From CALIZF01 sp046292445 (GTDB lineage Bacteria; Pseudomonadota; Alphaproteobacteria; Rhodobacterales; Rhodobacteraceae), in contig JBKBQT010000005.1 of NCBI GenBank assembly GCA_046292445.1, positions 62,001-126,000 of the forward strand: a stretch of 64,000 nt of DNA, given 5' to 3'. The position numbers were made by a program, and so were the translations under genes. Shown piece after piece: positions 51,764 to 60,110 of the stretch. The notes below the pieces were generated by a model, which saw only the letters and a list, made by a program, of their open reading frames with translations, made no database searches and was not told the DNA's origin. Numbering within the stretch: the first letter of the stretch is position 1; every line of letters begins with the position of its first letter.

Positions 51764-51792
51764 TTTTCATCCGCGCATCCGCACTCTAGGCT
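51764..51792 (+). promoter_or_regulatory. Candidate promoter of the second LIV-type operon
   Basis: TTTTCA, a 17-base spacer, TAGGCT, about 38 bases before the binding-protein ATG. Match to consensus is moderate (4/6 and 3/6). Confidence 0.3.
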
Positions 51793-51829
51793 GGCTCAGG
51801 ATCGAAAAATCCAACATGGGAGCAACAAC

Positions 51830-53017
51830 ATGAAGAAACTGCTTCTGGCCTCCACGGCCGCGTTCGCCTTTGCAGGTGCCGCGGCCTCGGCCGAAGACGT
51901 GAAGCTGGGGATCCTGATCGGGTTTACCGGCCCCATCGAATCCCTGACCGGCCCGATGGCGGCGGCGGCCGAACTGGCGATGGCCGAGGTCAATGCCTCG
52001 GGCAAGGCGCCGAACGGCTGGACATTCGTCCCCGTCCGCGCCGACACCGGCTGCATCGACAGCGCTGTTGCCGTGGCCTCGGCCGAGCGCCTCGTGACCT
52101 CGGACCGCGTCGCGGGGATCATCGGCGGCGACTGTTCCGGGGTCACCGGCGCCGTGCTCCAGAACGTCGCGCGCCCCAACGGGATGGTGATGATCTCGCC
52201 CTCCGCCACCTCGCCGGGCCTGACCACGGCCGAGGACGACGGCCTGTTCTTCCGCACCGCGCCGTCCGATGCGCGCGAGGGCGAGGTGATGGCCGAGATC
52301 CTGATGGAACGCGGCATCAAGTCGATCGCGCTGACCTATACCAACAACGACTACGGCAAGGGCCTGTCGGATGCGATCGCCAATGCCTTCATCGCCAAGG
52401 GCGGCACCGTGACGATCAACATCAGCCACGAGGACGGCAAGGCCGACTATTCGGCCGAGGTCGGCGCGCTGGCGGCGGCCGGCGGCGATCTTCTGGTGGT
52501 GGCGGGCTATCTCGACCAGGGCGGCCGGGGGATCATCCAGGCCTCGCTCGACTCGGGGGCCTATGACACCTTCGGCCTGCCGGGCGGCATGGTCGGCGAC
52601 AACCTGCCGCTGGCCATCGGCCCGGCGCTCGACGGCTCGTTCGGGCAGGTCGCGCAGTCGGACGGCGCGGGTGCGGACATCATGATCGAGATCGCCAAGG
52701 CGGCCGGGTTCGATGCCACCTCGCCCTATTCGATGGAAAGCTACGATGCCGCCGCGCTGCTCATGCTCGCCATGGCCAAGGCGGGCACGACCGATCCGCG
52801 GGTCTACAAGGATCACGTGCTCGACGTCGCCAACGCACCGGGCGAGAAGATCTTTCCCGGCGAGCTGGCCAAGGCGCTGGAGCTGATCGCGGCGGGGCAG
52901 GATATCGACTATGAGGGCGCATCCTCGGTCGAGCTGATCGGGCCGGGCGAGGCAGGCGGGCGCTACCGCGAGTTCGAGGTCCGGGGCGGCAAGTACGAGA
53001 CGATCCGGTTCCGCTGA
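51830..53017 (+). CDS. LIV-type ABC transporter substrate-binding protein (cluster 2)
   Basis: 395 residues. A Sec signal peptide (MKKLLLASTAAFAFAGAAAS) precedes a Peripla_BP_6 domain starting DVKLGILIGFTGPIESLTG. Conserved stretches include VAGIIGGDCSGVTGAVLQNV, TYTNNDYGKGLSDAI and YDAAALLMLAMAKAG. ATG 51830 has GGGAG eight bases before it. It leads an operon of two ATPases, a small secreted protein, two permeases and two pseudouridine-catabolic genes. The binding site differs from classical leucine binders in ways I cannot resolve by eye; a nucleoside is considered in the findings. Confidence 0.92.
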   Translation: MKKLLLASTAAFAFAGAAASAEDVKLGILIGFTGPIESLTGPMAAAAELAMAEVNASGKAPNGWTFVPVRADTGCIDSAVAVASAERLVTSDRVAGIIGGDCSGVTGAVLQNVARPNGMVMISPSATSPGLTTAEDDGLFFRTAPSDAREGEVMAEILMERGIKSIALTYTNNDYGKGLSDAIANAFIAKGGTVTINISHEDGKADYSAEVGALAAAGGDLLVVAGYLDQGGRGIIQASLDSGAYDTFGLPGGMVGDNLPLAIGPALDGSFGQVAQSDGAGADIMIEIAKAAGFDATSPYSMESYDAAALLMLAMAKAGTTDPRVYKDHVLDVANAPGEKIFPGELAKALELIAAGQDIDYEGASSVELIGPGEAGGRYREFEVRGGKYETIRFR

Positions 53018-53042
53018 ACGGCGGCGATGCAGAGCGGGGCGG

Positions 53043-53075
53043 CCCGGCCGACGGCCGGGTTGCCCTTGCGCAACC
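53043..53075 (+). terminator. Tandem hairpins between binding-protein and ATPase genes
   Basis: CCCGGCC/GGCCGGG (7-bp stem, 3-base loop) is immediately followed by overlapping GGTTGC/GCAACC (6-bp stem, 6-base loop). Such structures after a binding-protein gene commonly stabilise or attenuate the message so that the periplasmic protein is made in excess. Confidence 0.45.
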
Positions 53076-53134
53076 ACGAGAGCCGCCGGCGGGGCCAGCC
53101 TTGCCCGCAACGCGCGGCCGCACAGGGGACATGC

Positions 53135-53926
53135 ATGATCGTCGTCGAGGATCTGCACAAGCATTTCGGCGGGTTCCGCGCCGTGGACGGCGCCTCGATC
53201 CGCATCGAGACCGGCAGCATCACCGGGCTGATCGGACCGAACGGGGCGGGCAAGACGACGCTCTTCAACTGCATCGCCGGGCGCCATGTGCCGACCTCGG
53301 GCCGGGTGGTGATGGACGGCGAGGACATCACGGGGCTGACGCCGCACGAATTGTTCCACAAGGGTCTGCTGCGGACGTTCCAGATCGCGCATGAATTCGG
53401 CTCGATGAGTTGCCGCGAGAACCTGATGATGGTGCCGGGCGGACAGGCCGGCGAGAGCCTGTGGAACGCCTGGTTCCGCCGCGGCGCCGTCGCGGCCGAG
53501 GAGCGGGCGCTGGCGCGGCGCGCCGACGAGGTGCTCGAATTCCTGACCATCAGCCATCTGGCCGAGGAGAAGGCGGCCAACATCTCGGGCGGGCAGAAGA
53601 AGCTGCTGGAACTCGGCCGCACGATGATGGTCGATGCCAAGGTCGTCTTCCTCGACGAGGTCGGCGCGGGCGTGAACCGCACGCTGCTGAACACGATCGC
53701 CGATGCCATCGTCCGGCTGAACAAGGAACGCGGTTACACGTTCTGCGTGATCGAGCACGACATGGATTTCATCGGCCGGCTCTGCGATCCGGTGATCGTG
53801 ATGGCCGAGGGGCGCGTGCTGGCCGAGGGGACGGCGGCGCATATCATGGAGAACGAGGCGGTGATCGAGGCCTATCTCGGAACCGGGCTGAAGAACAAGG
53901 TGAAGGCGGAACATGCCCATGGCTGA
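53135..53926 (+). CDS. LIV-type ABC transporter ATPase, LivG-like (cluster 2)
   Basis: 263 residues. Walker A GPNGAGKTT is at about residues 37-45, signature ISGGQKKLLELGRTM, Walker B VVFLDEVGAGVN, switch His in VIEHDMDF, and the LivG-type RTFQIAHEFGSMSCREN. All ATPase motifs are intact, unlike the LivG of cluster 1. An out-of-frame ATG overlaps just upstream; ATG 53135 with CAGGGGAC is the start. The 80-bp gap to the next gene is filled by repeat copy C. Confidence 0.93.
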   Translation: MIVVEDLHKHFGGFRAVDGASIRIETGSITGLIGPNGAGKTTLFNCIAGRHVPTSGRVVMDGEDITGLTPHELFHKGLLRTFQIAHEFGSMSCRENLMMVPGGQAGESLWNAWFRRGAVAAEERALARRADEVLEFLTISHLAEEKAANISGGQKKLLELGRTMMVDAKVVFLDEVGAGVNRTLLNTIADAIVRLNKERGYTFCVIEHDMDFIGRLCDPVIVMAEGRVLAEGTAAHIMENEAVIEAYLGTGLKNKVKAEHAHG

Positions 53927-53949
53927 GGTCGCGGCGCCGTGGCCGGCCC

Positions 53950-54001
53950 CCGGGGCGCTGCCCCGGACCCCGGAGTATTTGCCGAACGATGAAGCCGGGG
54001 C
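53950..54001 (+). repeat. Dispersed intergenic repeat, copy C
   Basis: GGGGCGCTGCCCCGGACCCC followed by GGAGTATTTGCCGAACGATG and AAGCCGG. The second part matches copy A base for base except one position. The ATG inside it (53989) is in frame with the downstream ATPase gene and could serve as an alternative start, adding six residues. Confidence 0.65.
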
Positions 54002-54006
54002 GCGGC

Positions 54007-54717
54007 ATGGCTGAGCCGTTCCTGATCGGCGAGGCGATGCGGGGCGGGTATGGCGCCGCCGACATCCTGCATGACTGCACCATCGCGGTCGAGCAGGGAC
54101 AGATCGCGGTGATCGTCGGGCCCAACGGGGCGGGCAAGTCGACGGCGATGAAGGCGGTGTTCGGCATGCTGCGGTTGCGCGGCGGGCAGGTGCGGCTGGC
54201 GGGCGAGGATATCACCGCGCTCAGCCCGCAGGCGCGGGTCGCCAAGGGCATGGCCTTCGTGCCGCAGACGGGCAACATCTTTCCCTCGATGAGCGTGGAG
54301 GAGAACCTCGAGATGGGGGCCTTCCTGCGGCGGGACGATTTCCGGGTGACGCTCGAGCAGGTGTTCGACCTGTTTCCCATCCTGCGCGACAAGCGGCGGC
54401 AGGCGGCGGGCGAGCTGTCGGGCGGGCAGCGCCAGCAGGTGGCGGTCGGGCGGGCGCTGATGACCGAGCCGAGGGTGCTGATGCTCGACGAGCCGACGGC
54501 GGGGGTTTCGCCGATCGTGATGGACGAGCTGTTCGACCGGATCATCGAGGTCGCGCGGACCGGCATCTCGATCCTGATGGTCGAGCAGAATGCCCGCCAG
54601 GCGCTGGAGATCGCCGACAAGGGCTATGTGCTGGTGCAGGGCGCCAACCGGTTCACCGATACCGGCGCGGCGCTGCTGGCCGATCCGGAGGTGCGGCGCA
54701 CCTTCCTGGGGGGTTGA
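54007..54717 (+). CDS. LIV-type ABC transporter ATPase, LivF-like (cluster 2)
   Basis: 236 residues, all motifs present: Walker A GPNGAGKST (about residues 38-46), VPQTGNIFPSMSVEENLEMG, signature LSGGQRQQVAVGRAL, Walker B VLMLDEPTAGVSP, switch His replaced by the usual Gln in MVEQNARQAL. The start ATG 54007 lies directly after repeat copy C, with an in-frame ATG inside the repeat at 53989. It is followed after 2 bp by a small secreted-protein gene. Confidence 0.93.
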   Translation: MAEPFLIGEAMRGGYGAADILHDCTIAVEQGQIAVIVGPNGAGKSTAMKAVFGMLRLRGGQVRLAGEDITALSPQARVAKGMAFVPQTGNIFPSMSVEENLEMGAFLRRDDFRVTLEQVFDLFPILRDKRRQAAGELSGGQRQQVAVGRALMTEPRVLMLDEPTAGVSPIVMDELFDRIIEVARTGISILMVEQNARQALEIADKGYVLVQGANRFTDTGAALLADPEVRRTFLGG

Positions 54718-54719
54718 GG

Positions 54720-55073
54720 ATGCAGGCGGTTCTGGTGCTGGCGGTGGCGGCTTGGCCTGCGGGGGCGGCCGATCTGGCCTGCGCGCCCGACCGGATGTGC
54801 CGCAATGCGGCCTGCGCGGCGGCGGTGGATGGCGGCTTTCGCCTGACGGGGCATGACGGGCCCAATCCGGTGGTGGTCGCGCAGGGCGAGCGGGTCGCGA
54901 TGCGGGCGCGGGTTTCGGCCGGGGCCGCGTCGGTCCGCTTCGAGGGGCGCAATGCGCAGGGGCTCGTCGAGCTGGTGATCTACGATACGGGCCGGGGCAG
55001 TTTTTCGCATACGCGGGATGCGGGGCGGCGCAATGCGCCGGTCTGGACCGGGCAATGCACGGTCGCGCAATGA
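54720..55073 (+). CDS. Small secreted protein inside the LIV-type operon
   Basis: 117 residues, not recognised as a known family. It begins with a signal peptide (MQAVLVLAVAAWPAGAADLA) and the mature part is about 98 residues with four cysteines (LACAPDRMCRNAACAAA and a C-terminal GQCTVAQ), which could pair in the periplasm. The rest looks beta-rich (GGFRLTGHD, VRFEGRNAQGLVELVIYD). It starts 2 bp after livF with GGGTTGAGG upstream, so it is co-translated. Its place between ATPase and permease genes suggests an accessory role in uptake, which is inference. Confidence 0.7.
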   Translation: MQAVLVLAVAAWPAGAADLACAPDRMCRNAACAAAVDGGFRLTGHDGPNPVVVAQGERVAMRARVSAGAASVRFEGRNAQGLVELVIYDTGRGSFSHTRDAGRRNAPVWTGQCTVAQ

Positions 55074-55106
55074 TGGCGGCGGCGACGCCAGCAGAGGGGT
55101 GACGGC

Positions 55107-56117
55107 ATGGATTTTGCCAATGCGCTGGTGACATTCCTCAATTTCGTGTTCGTGCCGGGGCTGGCCTATGGCGCGCAGCTGGCGCTCGGGGCGCTCGGGG
55201 TGACGTTGATCTACGGGATCCTGCGGTTCTCGAACTTTGCCCATGGCGATACGATGGCCTTCGGCACGATGGTCACAATCCTGGTGACCTGGGGTTTGCA
55301 GGGGGCGGGCGTGAGCTTCGGGGCCTTGCCGACGGCGCTGATCGCCCTGCCCGTCGGCATCGCCGGGACGGCCCTGCTGGTGCTGGGGACGGACCGGGGC
55401 ATCTACCGGTTCTACCGCAAGGCCAAGGCGGCGCCGGTGATCCTCGTGATCGTGTCGATGGGCGTGATGTTCATCATGAACGCGCTGGTGCGGTTCGTGA
55501 TCGGGGTCGATGACATCAGCTTTACCGATGGCGGGCGGTTCATCGTGACGGCGCGGGAATGGCGCGAGATGACCGGGATGCAGGAGGGGCTGGCGATCCG
55601 CACGACCCAGGCGCTGACGCTGGCGGTCGCGGTCGTGGCGGTGGCGCTGCTGTTCTGGTTTCTCGGCTACACGCGCACGGGCAAGTCGATGCGCGCCTAT
55701 TCGGACAACGAGGATCTGGCGCTGCTGTCGGGGATCAACCCCGAGAAGGTCGTGGCGGTGACCTGGATCATCGCTGCGGCGCTGGCGACGACGGCCGGGG
55801 TGCTCTACGGGCTCGACAAGAGTTTCAAGGCCTTCACCTATTTCCAGCTGCTACTGCCGATCTTTGCGGCGGCGGTGGTCGGGGGCCTTGGCAATCCGCT
55901 CGGCGCGATCGGGGGCGGGTTCGTGATCGCGTTCTCGGAAGTCGGGATCACCTATGCCTGGAAGCGGGTCCTGACCTATGCCCTGCCCGAGCGGCTGGCG
56001 CCCGACAGCCTCGTGCAGCTTCTGTCGACCGACTACAAGTTCGCGGTCAGTTTCGCGATCCTCATCATCGTGCTGCTGTTCAAGCCCACGGGCCTTTTCA
56101 GGGGGAAGGCGATATGA
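55107..56117 (+). CDS. LIV-type ABC transporter permease, LivH-like (cluster 2)
   Basis: 336 residues, about eight to nine membrane segments. Family motifs are LALGALGVTLIYGILRFSNF with AHGD, the cytoplasmic loop SMRAYSDNEDLALLSGINPE, and AAVVGGLGNPLGAIGGGF. It is some 45 residues longer than LivH of cluster 1 because of an extended N-terminus and an insertion near the C-terminus. It overlaps the LivM gene by 4 bp (ATGA). Confidence 0.92.
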   Translation: MDFANALVTFLNFVFVPGLAYGAQLALGALGVTLIYGILRFSNFAHGDTMAFGTMVTILVTWGLQGAGVSFGALPTALIALPVGIAGTALLVLGTDRGIYRFYRKAKAAPVILVIVSMGVMFIMNALVRFVIGVDDISFTDGGRFIVTAREWREMTGMQEGLAIRTTQALTLAVAVVAVALLFWFLGYTRTGKSMRAYSDNEDLALLSGINPEKVVAVTWIIAAALATTAGVLYGLDKSFKAFTYFQLLLPIFAAAVVGGLGNPLGAIGGGFVIAFSEVGITYAWKRVLTYALPERLAPDSLVQLLSTDYKFAVSFAILIIVLLFKPTGLFRGKAI

Positions 56118-57454
56118 CCGCCAACACGCGCGCCGCGGCCGTCGCCGCACCGGGATCGGCCAGAGTCCGCACCCTCGCCCTGTTCGCGGCCGTTGCCGGG
56201 CTGTTCGTGGCGACGGGGTTCATGACGTCGTGGAACGTCACGCTGACCATCGTCAACATGGGCCTGATCTCGGCGATCATGGCGCTCGGCGTGAACATGC
56301 AATGGGGCTATGCGGGCCTGTTCAACGTCGGGGTCGTGGGATTCGTTGCGCTCGGCGGCCTTGCTTGCGTGCTGATATCCGTGCCGCCGGTGCAGGAAGC
56401 CTGGGCGGCGGGTGGCATGCGGATCCTTCTGGGCCTCGTCCTCGGGGCGGCGACGGTCGTGGCGGGGGTTCTGGTCTATTCCAGGCTGCCGAGGGGGCGG
56501 CTACGGACCGCAGCGCTGCTGGTCGTGCTGGTCGGGGGCTATGCGCTTTACCGGGCGGTGCTCGACCCCGGTGCGGCGGCGGTCGAAGCGGTCAACCCCG
56601 CGCTCCTCGGTTATCTCGGCGGTCTCGGCCTGCCGGTGATCCTTGCCTGGCCGGCGGGCGGGCTGCTGGCGGCGGGGGCGGCCTGGCTGATCGGCAAGAC
56701 GGCGCTGGGCCTTCGGTCGGACTATCTGGCCATCGCGACGCTCGGCATCGCGGAAATCGTGATCGCGGTGCTCAAGAACGAGGACTGGCTGAGCCGGGGG
56801 GTCAAGAACGTGACCGGCATCCCCCGCCCGGTGCCCTACGAGGTCGATCTGCTGCAGAACCCGGCATTCCTCGACTGGGCTGCGCGCAACGGATGGGAGG
56901 CGGCGACGGCGGCCTCGGTCCTCGTCAAGCTGTGCTATGCGGGCCTCTTTGCGGCCGTCCTCGTCGCTTTGGTCGCCCTGATGGAGCTGGCGCTGAAATC
57001 GCCCTGGGGCCGGATGATGCGGGCCATCCGCGACAACGAGGTGGCGGCCGAGGCGATGGGCAAGGATGTCACGCGCCGGCACCTGCAGATCTTCGTGCTC
57101 GGCTCGGCCGTGGTCGGCATGGCGGGTGCGATGATGACCACGCTCGACGGGCAGCTGACGCCGGGCACCTACCAGCCGCTGCGGTTCACCTTCCTCGTCT
57201 GGGTGATGGTGATCGTCGGCGGGTCGGGGAACAACTGGGGTTCGGTCCTCGGCGGGTTCCTCATCTGGTGGCTCTGGGTGATGGTGGAGCCGATCGGGCT
57301 CTGGGTGATGAGCGTCATCACGAGCGGGATGGCCGACGGCTTCGTCAAGACGCGGCTGATCGAGGCGGCGGCGCATATGCGGCTTCTGGTGATGGGGGTG
57401 GTGCTGCTCTTCGTGCTGCGGTTTAGCCCGCGGGGGCTCTTGCCCGAGAAATGA
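56114..57454 (+). CDS. LIV-type ABC transporter permease, LivM-like (cluster 2)
   Basis: 446 residues, long for LivM. The hallmark is GVNMQWGYAGLFNVGVVGFV at about residues 58-77; the ATPase-contact loop is MMRAIRDNEVAAEAMGKDV, and VIVGGSGNNWGSVLGGF follows. An insertion of roughly 100 hydrophobic residues (about 105-200) separates the first hallmark from the RSDYLAIATLGIAEI block. Its stop overlaps the start of the pseudouridine kinase-like gene (ATGA), which ties transport to that pathway. Confidence 0.92.
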   Translation: MTANTRAAAVAAPGSARVRTLALFAAVAGLFVATGFMTSWNVTLTIVNMGLISAIMALGVNMQWGYAGLFNVGVVGFVALGGLACVLISVPPVQEAWAAGGMRILLGLVLGAATVVAGVLVYSRLPRGRLRTAALLVVLVGGYALYRAVLDPGAAAVEAVNPALLGYLGGLGLPVILAWPAGGLLAAGAAWLIGKTALGLRSDYLAIATLGIAEIVIAVLKNEDWLSRGVKNVTGIPRPVPYEVDLLQNPAFLDWAARNGWEAATAASVLVKLCYAGLFAAVLVALVALMELALKSPWGRMMRAIRDNEVAAEAMGKDVTRRHLQIFVLGSAVVGMAGAMMTTLDGQLTPGTYQPLRFTFLVWVMVIVGGSGNNWGSVLGGFLIWWLWVMVEPIGLWVMSVITSGMADGFVKTRLIEAAAHMRLLVMGVVLLFVLRFSPRGLLPEK

Positions 57455-58341
57455 CGCCCGATGTGCTGTGCATCGGGTCGGTCCTGTGGGATGTGATCGG
57501 CCGGGCGCCGGGCGCGGTGGCGCCGGGCGCCGATGTGCCGGGGCGGATTGCGGCGATGCCGGGGGGCGTTGCGTTCAACGTCGCGGCGGCGCTGGCGCGG
57601 CGGGGGATGCGCCCTGCCCTGCTGTCGGCGGTCGGCCGCGACGGGGCAGGCGATGCGCTGGTCGAGGCCTGCGGGCGGTCGGGGGTGGATCCGGCCTGGC
57701 TGCATCGCCCCGCGGACCGGCCGACGGACCGCTACATGGCGATCGAGGCGGCGGGCGGGCTCGTCGCCGCGATCGCCGATACCCGGACGCTCGAGGCGGC
57801 GGGGGCGGCCATCCTCGCGCCGCTGGAGGACGGGCGGCTGGGGTCCGCGGCCGCGCCCTGGGCCGGGCCGGTGGTGCTCGACGGCAACCTGACGGGCGAT
57901 CTGATCGCCGCCATGGCCGCCGCGCCCGCCTTTGCCGCGGCCGACCTGCGCATCGCCGCGGCCTCGCCGGCCAAGGCGGCGCGGCTGGTTCCGCTGCTCG
58001 GGCATCCGCGCGCGACGGTCTATGTCAACCGCGCCGAGGCGGGCGTGCTGGCTGGCACGCGCTTTGGCGAGGCGGCAGAGGCGGCCCTGGCGCTGGTGGC
58101 GCGCGGGGCGGCGCGGGCCGTGGTGACGGACGGGGCACGCCGCTGCGCCGACGCCGCGGCCGGGCGCGGCGTCATCACCGGCCTGCCGCCCGCCGTCGCC
58201 GTGGCACGGGTGACGGGTGCGGGCGATATCTTCATGGCCGCGCATCTGGCGGCCGAACACGCCGGGGCCGACCCCGCCGCGGCCCTTGCCGCGGCCCTCT
58301 GCGGCGCGGCCGACCATGTCTCGACGGAGCACGCATCATGA
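57451..58341 (+). CDS. psuK: PfkB-family sugar kinase, probable pseudouridine kinase
   Basis: 296 residues, ribokinase fold. It has the N-terminal VLCIGSVLWDVIGRAPG, the substrate-region GGVAFNVAAALARRG, and the C-terminal anion-hole motif VTGAGDIFMAAHLA. Pseudouridine kinase phosphorylates pseudouridine at the 5' position. The specific call rests on the overlapping (ATGA) pseudouridine-5'-phosphate glycosidase gene; by sequence alone it is a PfkB kinase. Confidence 0.82.
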   Translation: MTPDVLCIGSVLWDVIGRAPGAVAPGADVPGRIAAMPGGVAFNVAAALARRGMRPALLSAVGRDGAGDALVEACGRSGVDPAWLHRPADRPTDRYMAIEAAGGLVAAIADTRTLEAAGAAILAPLEDGRLGSAAAPWAGPVVLDGNLTGDLIAAMAAAPAFAAADLRIAAASPAKAARLVPLLGHPRATVYVNRAEAGVLAGTRFGEAAEAALALVARGAARAVVTDGARRCADAAAGRGVITGLPPAVAVARVTGAGDIFMAAHLAAEHAGADPAAALAAALCGAADHVSTEHAS

Positions 58342-59246
58342 CCCTGCCCCTGATCCTGTCGCCGCCGGTCGCGGCGGCGCGCGCGGCCGGACGGCCGGTC
58401 GTCGCGCTCGAATCCACCATCATCACCCATGGCATGCCCTGGCCGGCGAATGTCGAGACCGCCCGCGCCGTCGAGGCCGAGGTGCGCGCCGGCGGGGCCG
58501 AGCCGGCGACCATCGCCGTCATGGACGGGGCGATCCGCATCGGGCTGACGGCGGGCGAACTCGACCGGCTCGGGCAGGCGGCGGGTGTGCGCAAGCTCAG
58601 CCGGGCCGACCTCGCCTGGTGCATCGCGTGCGGCGGGACGGGGGCGACGACGGTTGCCGCCACGATGATATGCGCCCATCTGGCCGGGATCGCGGTCTTT
58701 GCCACGGGGGGCATCGGCGGCGTGCACCGCGGCGCCGAAACCACCTGGGACGTGTCGGCCGACCTGCACGAGCTTGCCCGAACGCCGGTGACGGTGGTGG
58801 CGGCGGGGGCCAAGGCGATCCTCGATCTGCCCAAGACGCTCGAGGTGCTCGAGACGCTCGGCGTGCCGGTGATCGCCTATCGACAGGACGACTTTCCCGC
58901 CTTCTGGTCGCGCAGCAGCGGCCTGCGCGCGCCGCTGCGCGCCGACAGCGCCGACGCGATCGCGGCGGGGCACGCGATGCGGGCGCGTCTCGGCCTGCCG
59001 GGCGGGCAACTGGTGGCCAATCCGATCCCGCCCGAGGCCGAGATCCCGCGGGCCGAGATCGTGCCGGCGATCGAGGCCGCGCTGCACGATGCCGCAGCGG
59101 CAGGCGTTGCGGCCAAGGATGTCACGCCCTTCCTGCTCGCGCGGCTGAACGCGATCACCGCGGGGCGGTCGCTGGCGGCGAACATCGCGCTTGTGCGCGC
59201 CAATGCACGGCTCGGGGCGGCGATCGCGGCGGCGCTGCTGCGCTGA
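58338..59246 (+). CDS. psuG: Pseudouridine-5'-phosphate glycosidase
   Basis: Cleaves the C-C glycosidic bond of pseudouridine-5'-phosphate to uracil and ribose-5-phosphate. 302 residues, usual length. Strong family blocks: PVVALESTIITHGMPWPANV, KLSRADLAW, GATTVAATMICAHLAGI, FATGGIGGVHRGAETTWDVS with the catalytic-site region, ILDLPKTLEVLETLGVPVIA, and the terminal NIALVRANARLGAAIA. Last gene of the LIV-type operon. Confidence 0.95.
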   Translation: MTLPLILSPPVAAARAAGRPVVALESTIITHGMPWPANVETARAVEAEVRAGGAEPATIAVMDGAIRIGLTAGELDRLGQAAGVRKLSRADLAWCIACGGTGATTVAATMICAHLAGIAVFATGGIGGVHRGAETTWDVSADLHELARTPVTVVAAGAKAILDLPKTLEVLETLGVPVIAYRQDDFPAFWSRSSGLRAPLRADSADAIAAGHAMRARLGLPGGQLVANPIPPEAEIPRAEIVPAIEAALHDAAAAGVAAKDVTPFLLARLNAITAGRSLAANIALVRANARLGAAIAAALLR

Positions 59247-59342
59247 CGCCGCATCCGGCCGCTGGGCCATTGTGCGCCCGCGGCCGAACCTTTACGTTCC
59301 CACCGCGCCGGGGCCGTCCCGCGTGCGCGGAGGACCGCCCCG

Positions 59343-60047
59343 ATGACCGAACACGACGCTTCCCCGCCGCGCCGGCGCGGTCTCTTCGGGAGCCTCAGGA
59401 ACAGCTTCCTGACCGGCCTCGTCGTGGTGCTGCCCATCGGCCTGACGATCTATCTGATCTGGACGGTCATCGGCTGGATCGATGCCTCGGTGCTGCCGCT
59501 CGTCCCGTCCGCCTACCAGCCCGACTTGCTGCTGCGGCGGCTGTTCGGGCCGGGGTATGACTGGAACATCCGCGGCCTCGGCCTGATCGTGTTCCTGATC
59601 TTCACGGTGATCGTGGGCTGGATCGCCAAGGGGCTGATCGGGCGGTCGCTGCTGCGCTGGGCCGAAAGCCTCGTGGACCGCATGCCGATCGTGCGGTCCG
59701 TCTACAACGCGCTCAAGCAGATTGCCGAAACGGTCTTTACCAGCACCGGCACCAATTTCGACCGCGCCTGCCTCGTGCAATGGCCGCGGCAGGGGGTCTG
59801 GGCGGTCGGCCTCGTGTCCGGACGGGTGCGGGGCGAGATCGCCGAGCGGCTGTCGGGCGACCATATCGCGATCTTCATGCCCACGACGCCGAACCCGACC
59901 ACCGGCTTTCTGATGTTCGTGCCGGCCGACGAGGTCATCCTGCTCGACATGACCTTCGAGGAAGCGGCAAAGCTGATGATCTCGGCCGGGCTGGTCTATC
60001 CGAACCCCAAGGACCCCACGCGCCCCGTGGCGGTCGGCCAGGGCTGA
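59343..60047 (+). CDS. DUF502 family membrane protein
   Basis: 234 residues. Two membrane segments near the N-terminus (SFLTGLVVVLPIGLTIYLIW and GLGLIVFLIFTVIVGWIAKG) are followed by the conserved soluble DUF502 part: RMPIVRSVYNALKQIAETVF, VGLVSGRVRG, FMPTTPNPTTGFLMFVPADE and the EEAAKLMISAG end. The function of the family is unknown. It stands alone between psuG and the patatin gene. Confidence 0.9.
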   Translation: MTEHDASPPRRRGLFGSLRNSFLTGLVVVLPIGLTIYLIWTVIGWIDASVLPLVPSAYQPDLLLRRLFGPGYDWNIRGLGLIVFLIFTVIVGWIAKGLIGRSLLRWAESLVDRMPIVRSVYNALKQIAETVFTSTGTNFDRACLVQWPRQGVWAVGLVSGRVRGEIAERLSGDHIAIFMPTTPNPTTGFLMFVPADEVILLDMTFEEAAKLMISAGLVYPNPKDPTRPVAVGQG

Positions 60048-60110
60048 CGGCAGCGCCGGGGCGCGGCCCGATCGCCGGGCCGCAGTCCTCGCGGCCGCGT
60101 GCAAGGCCCC

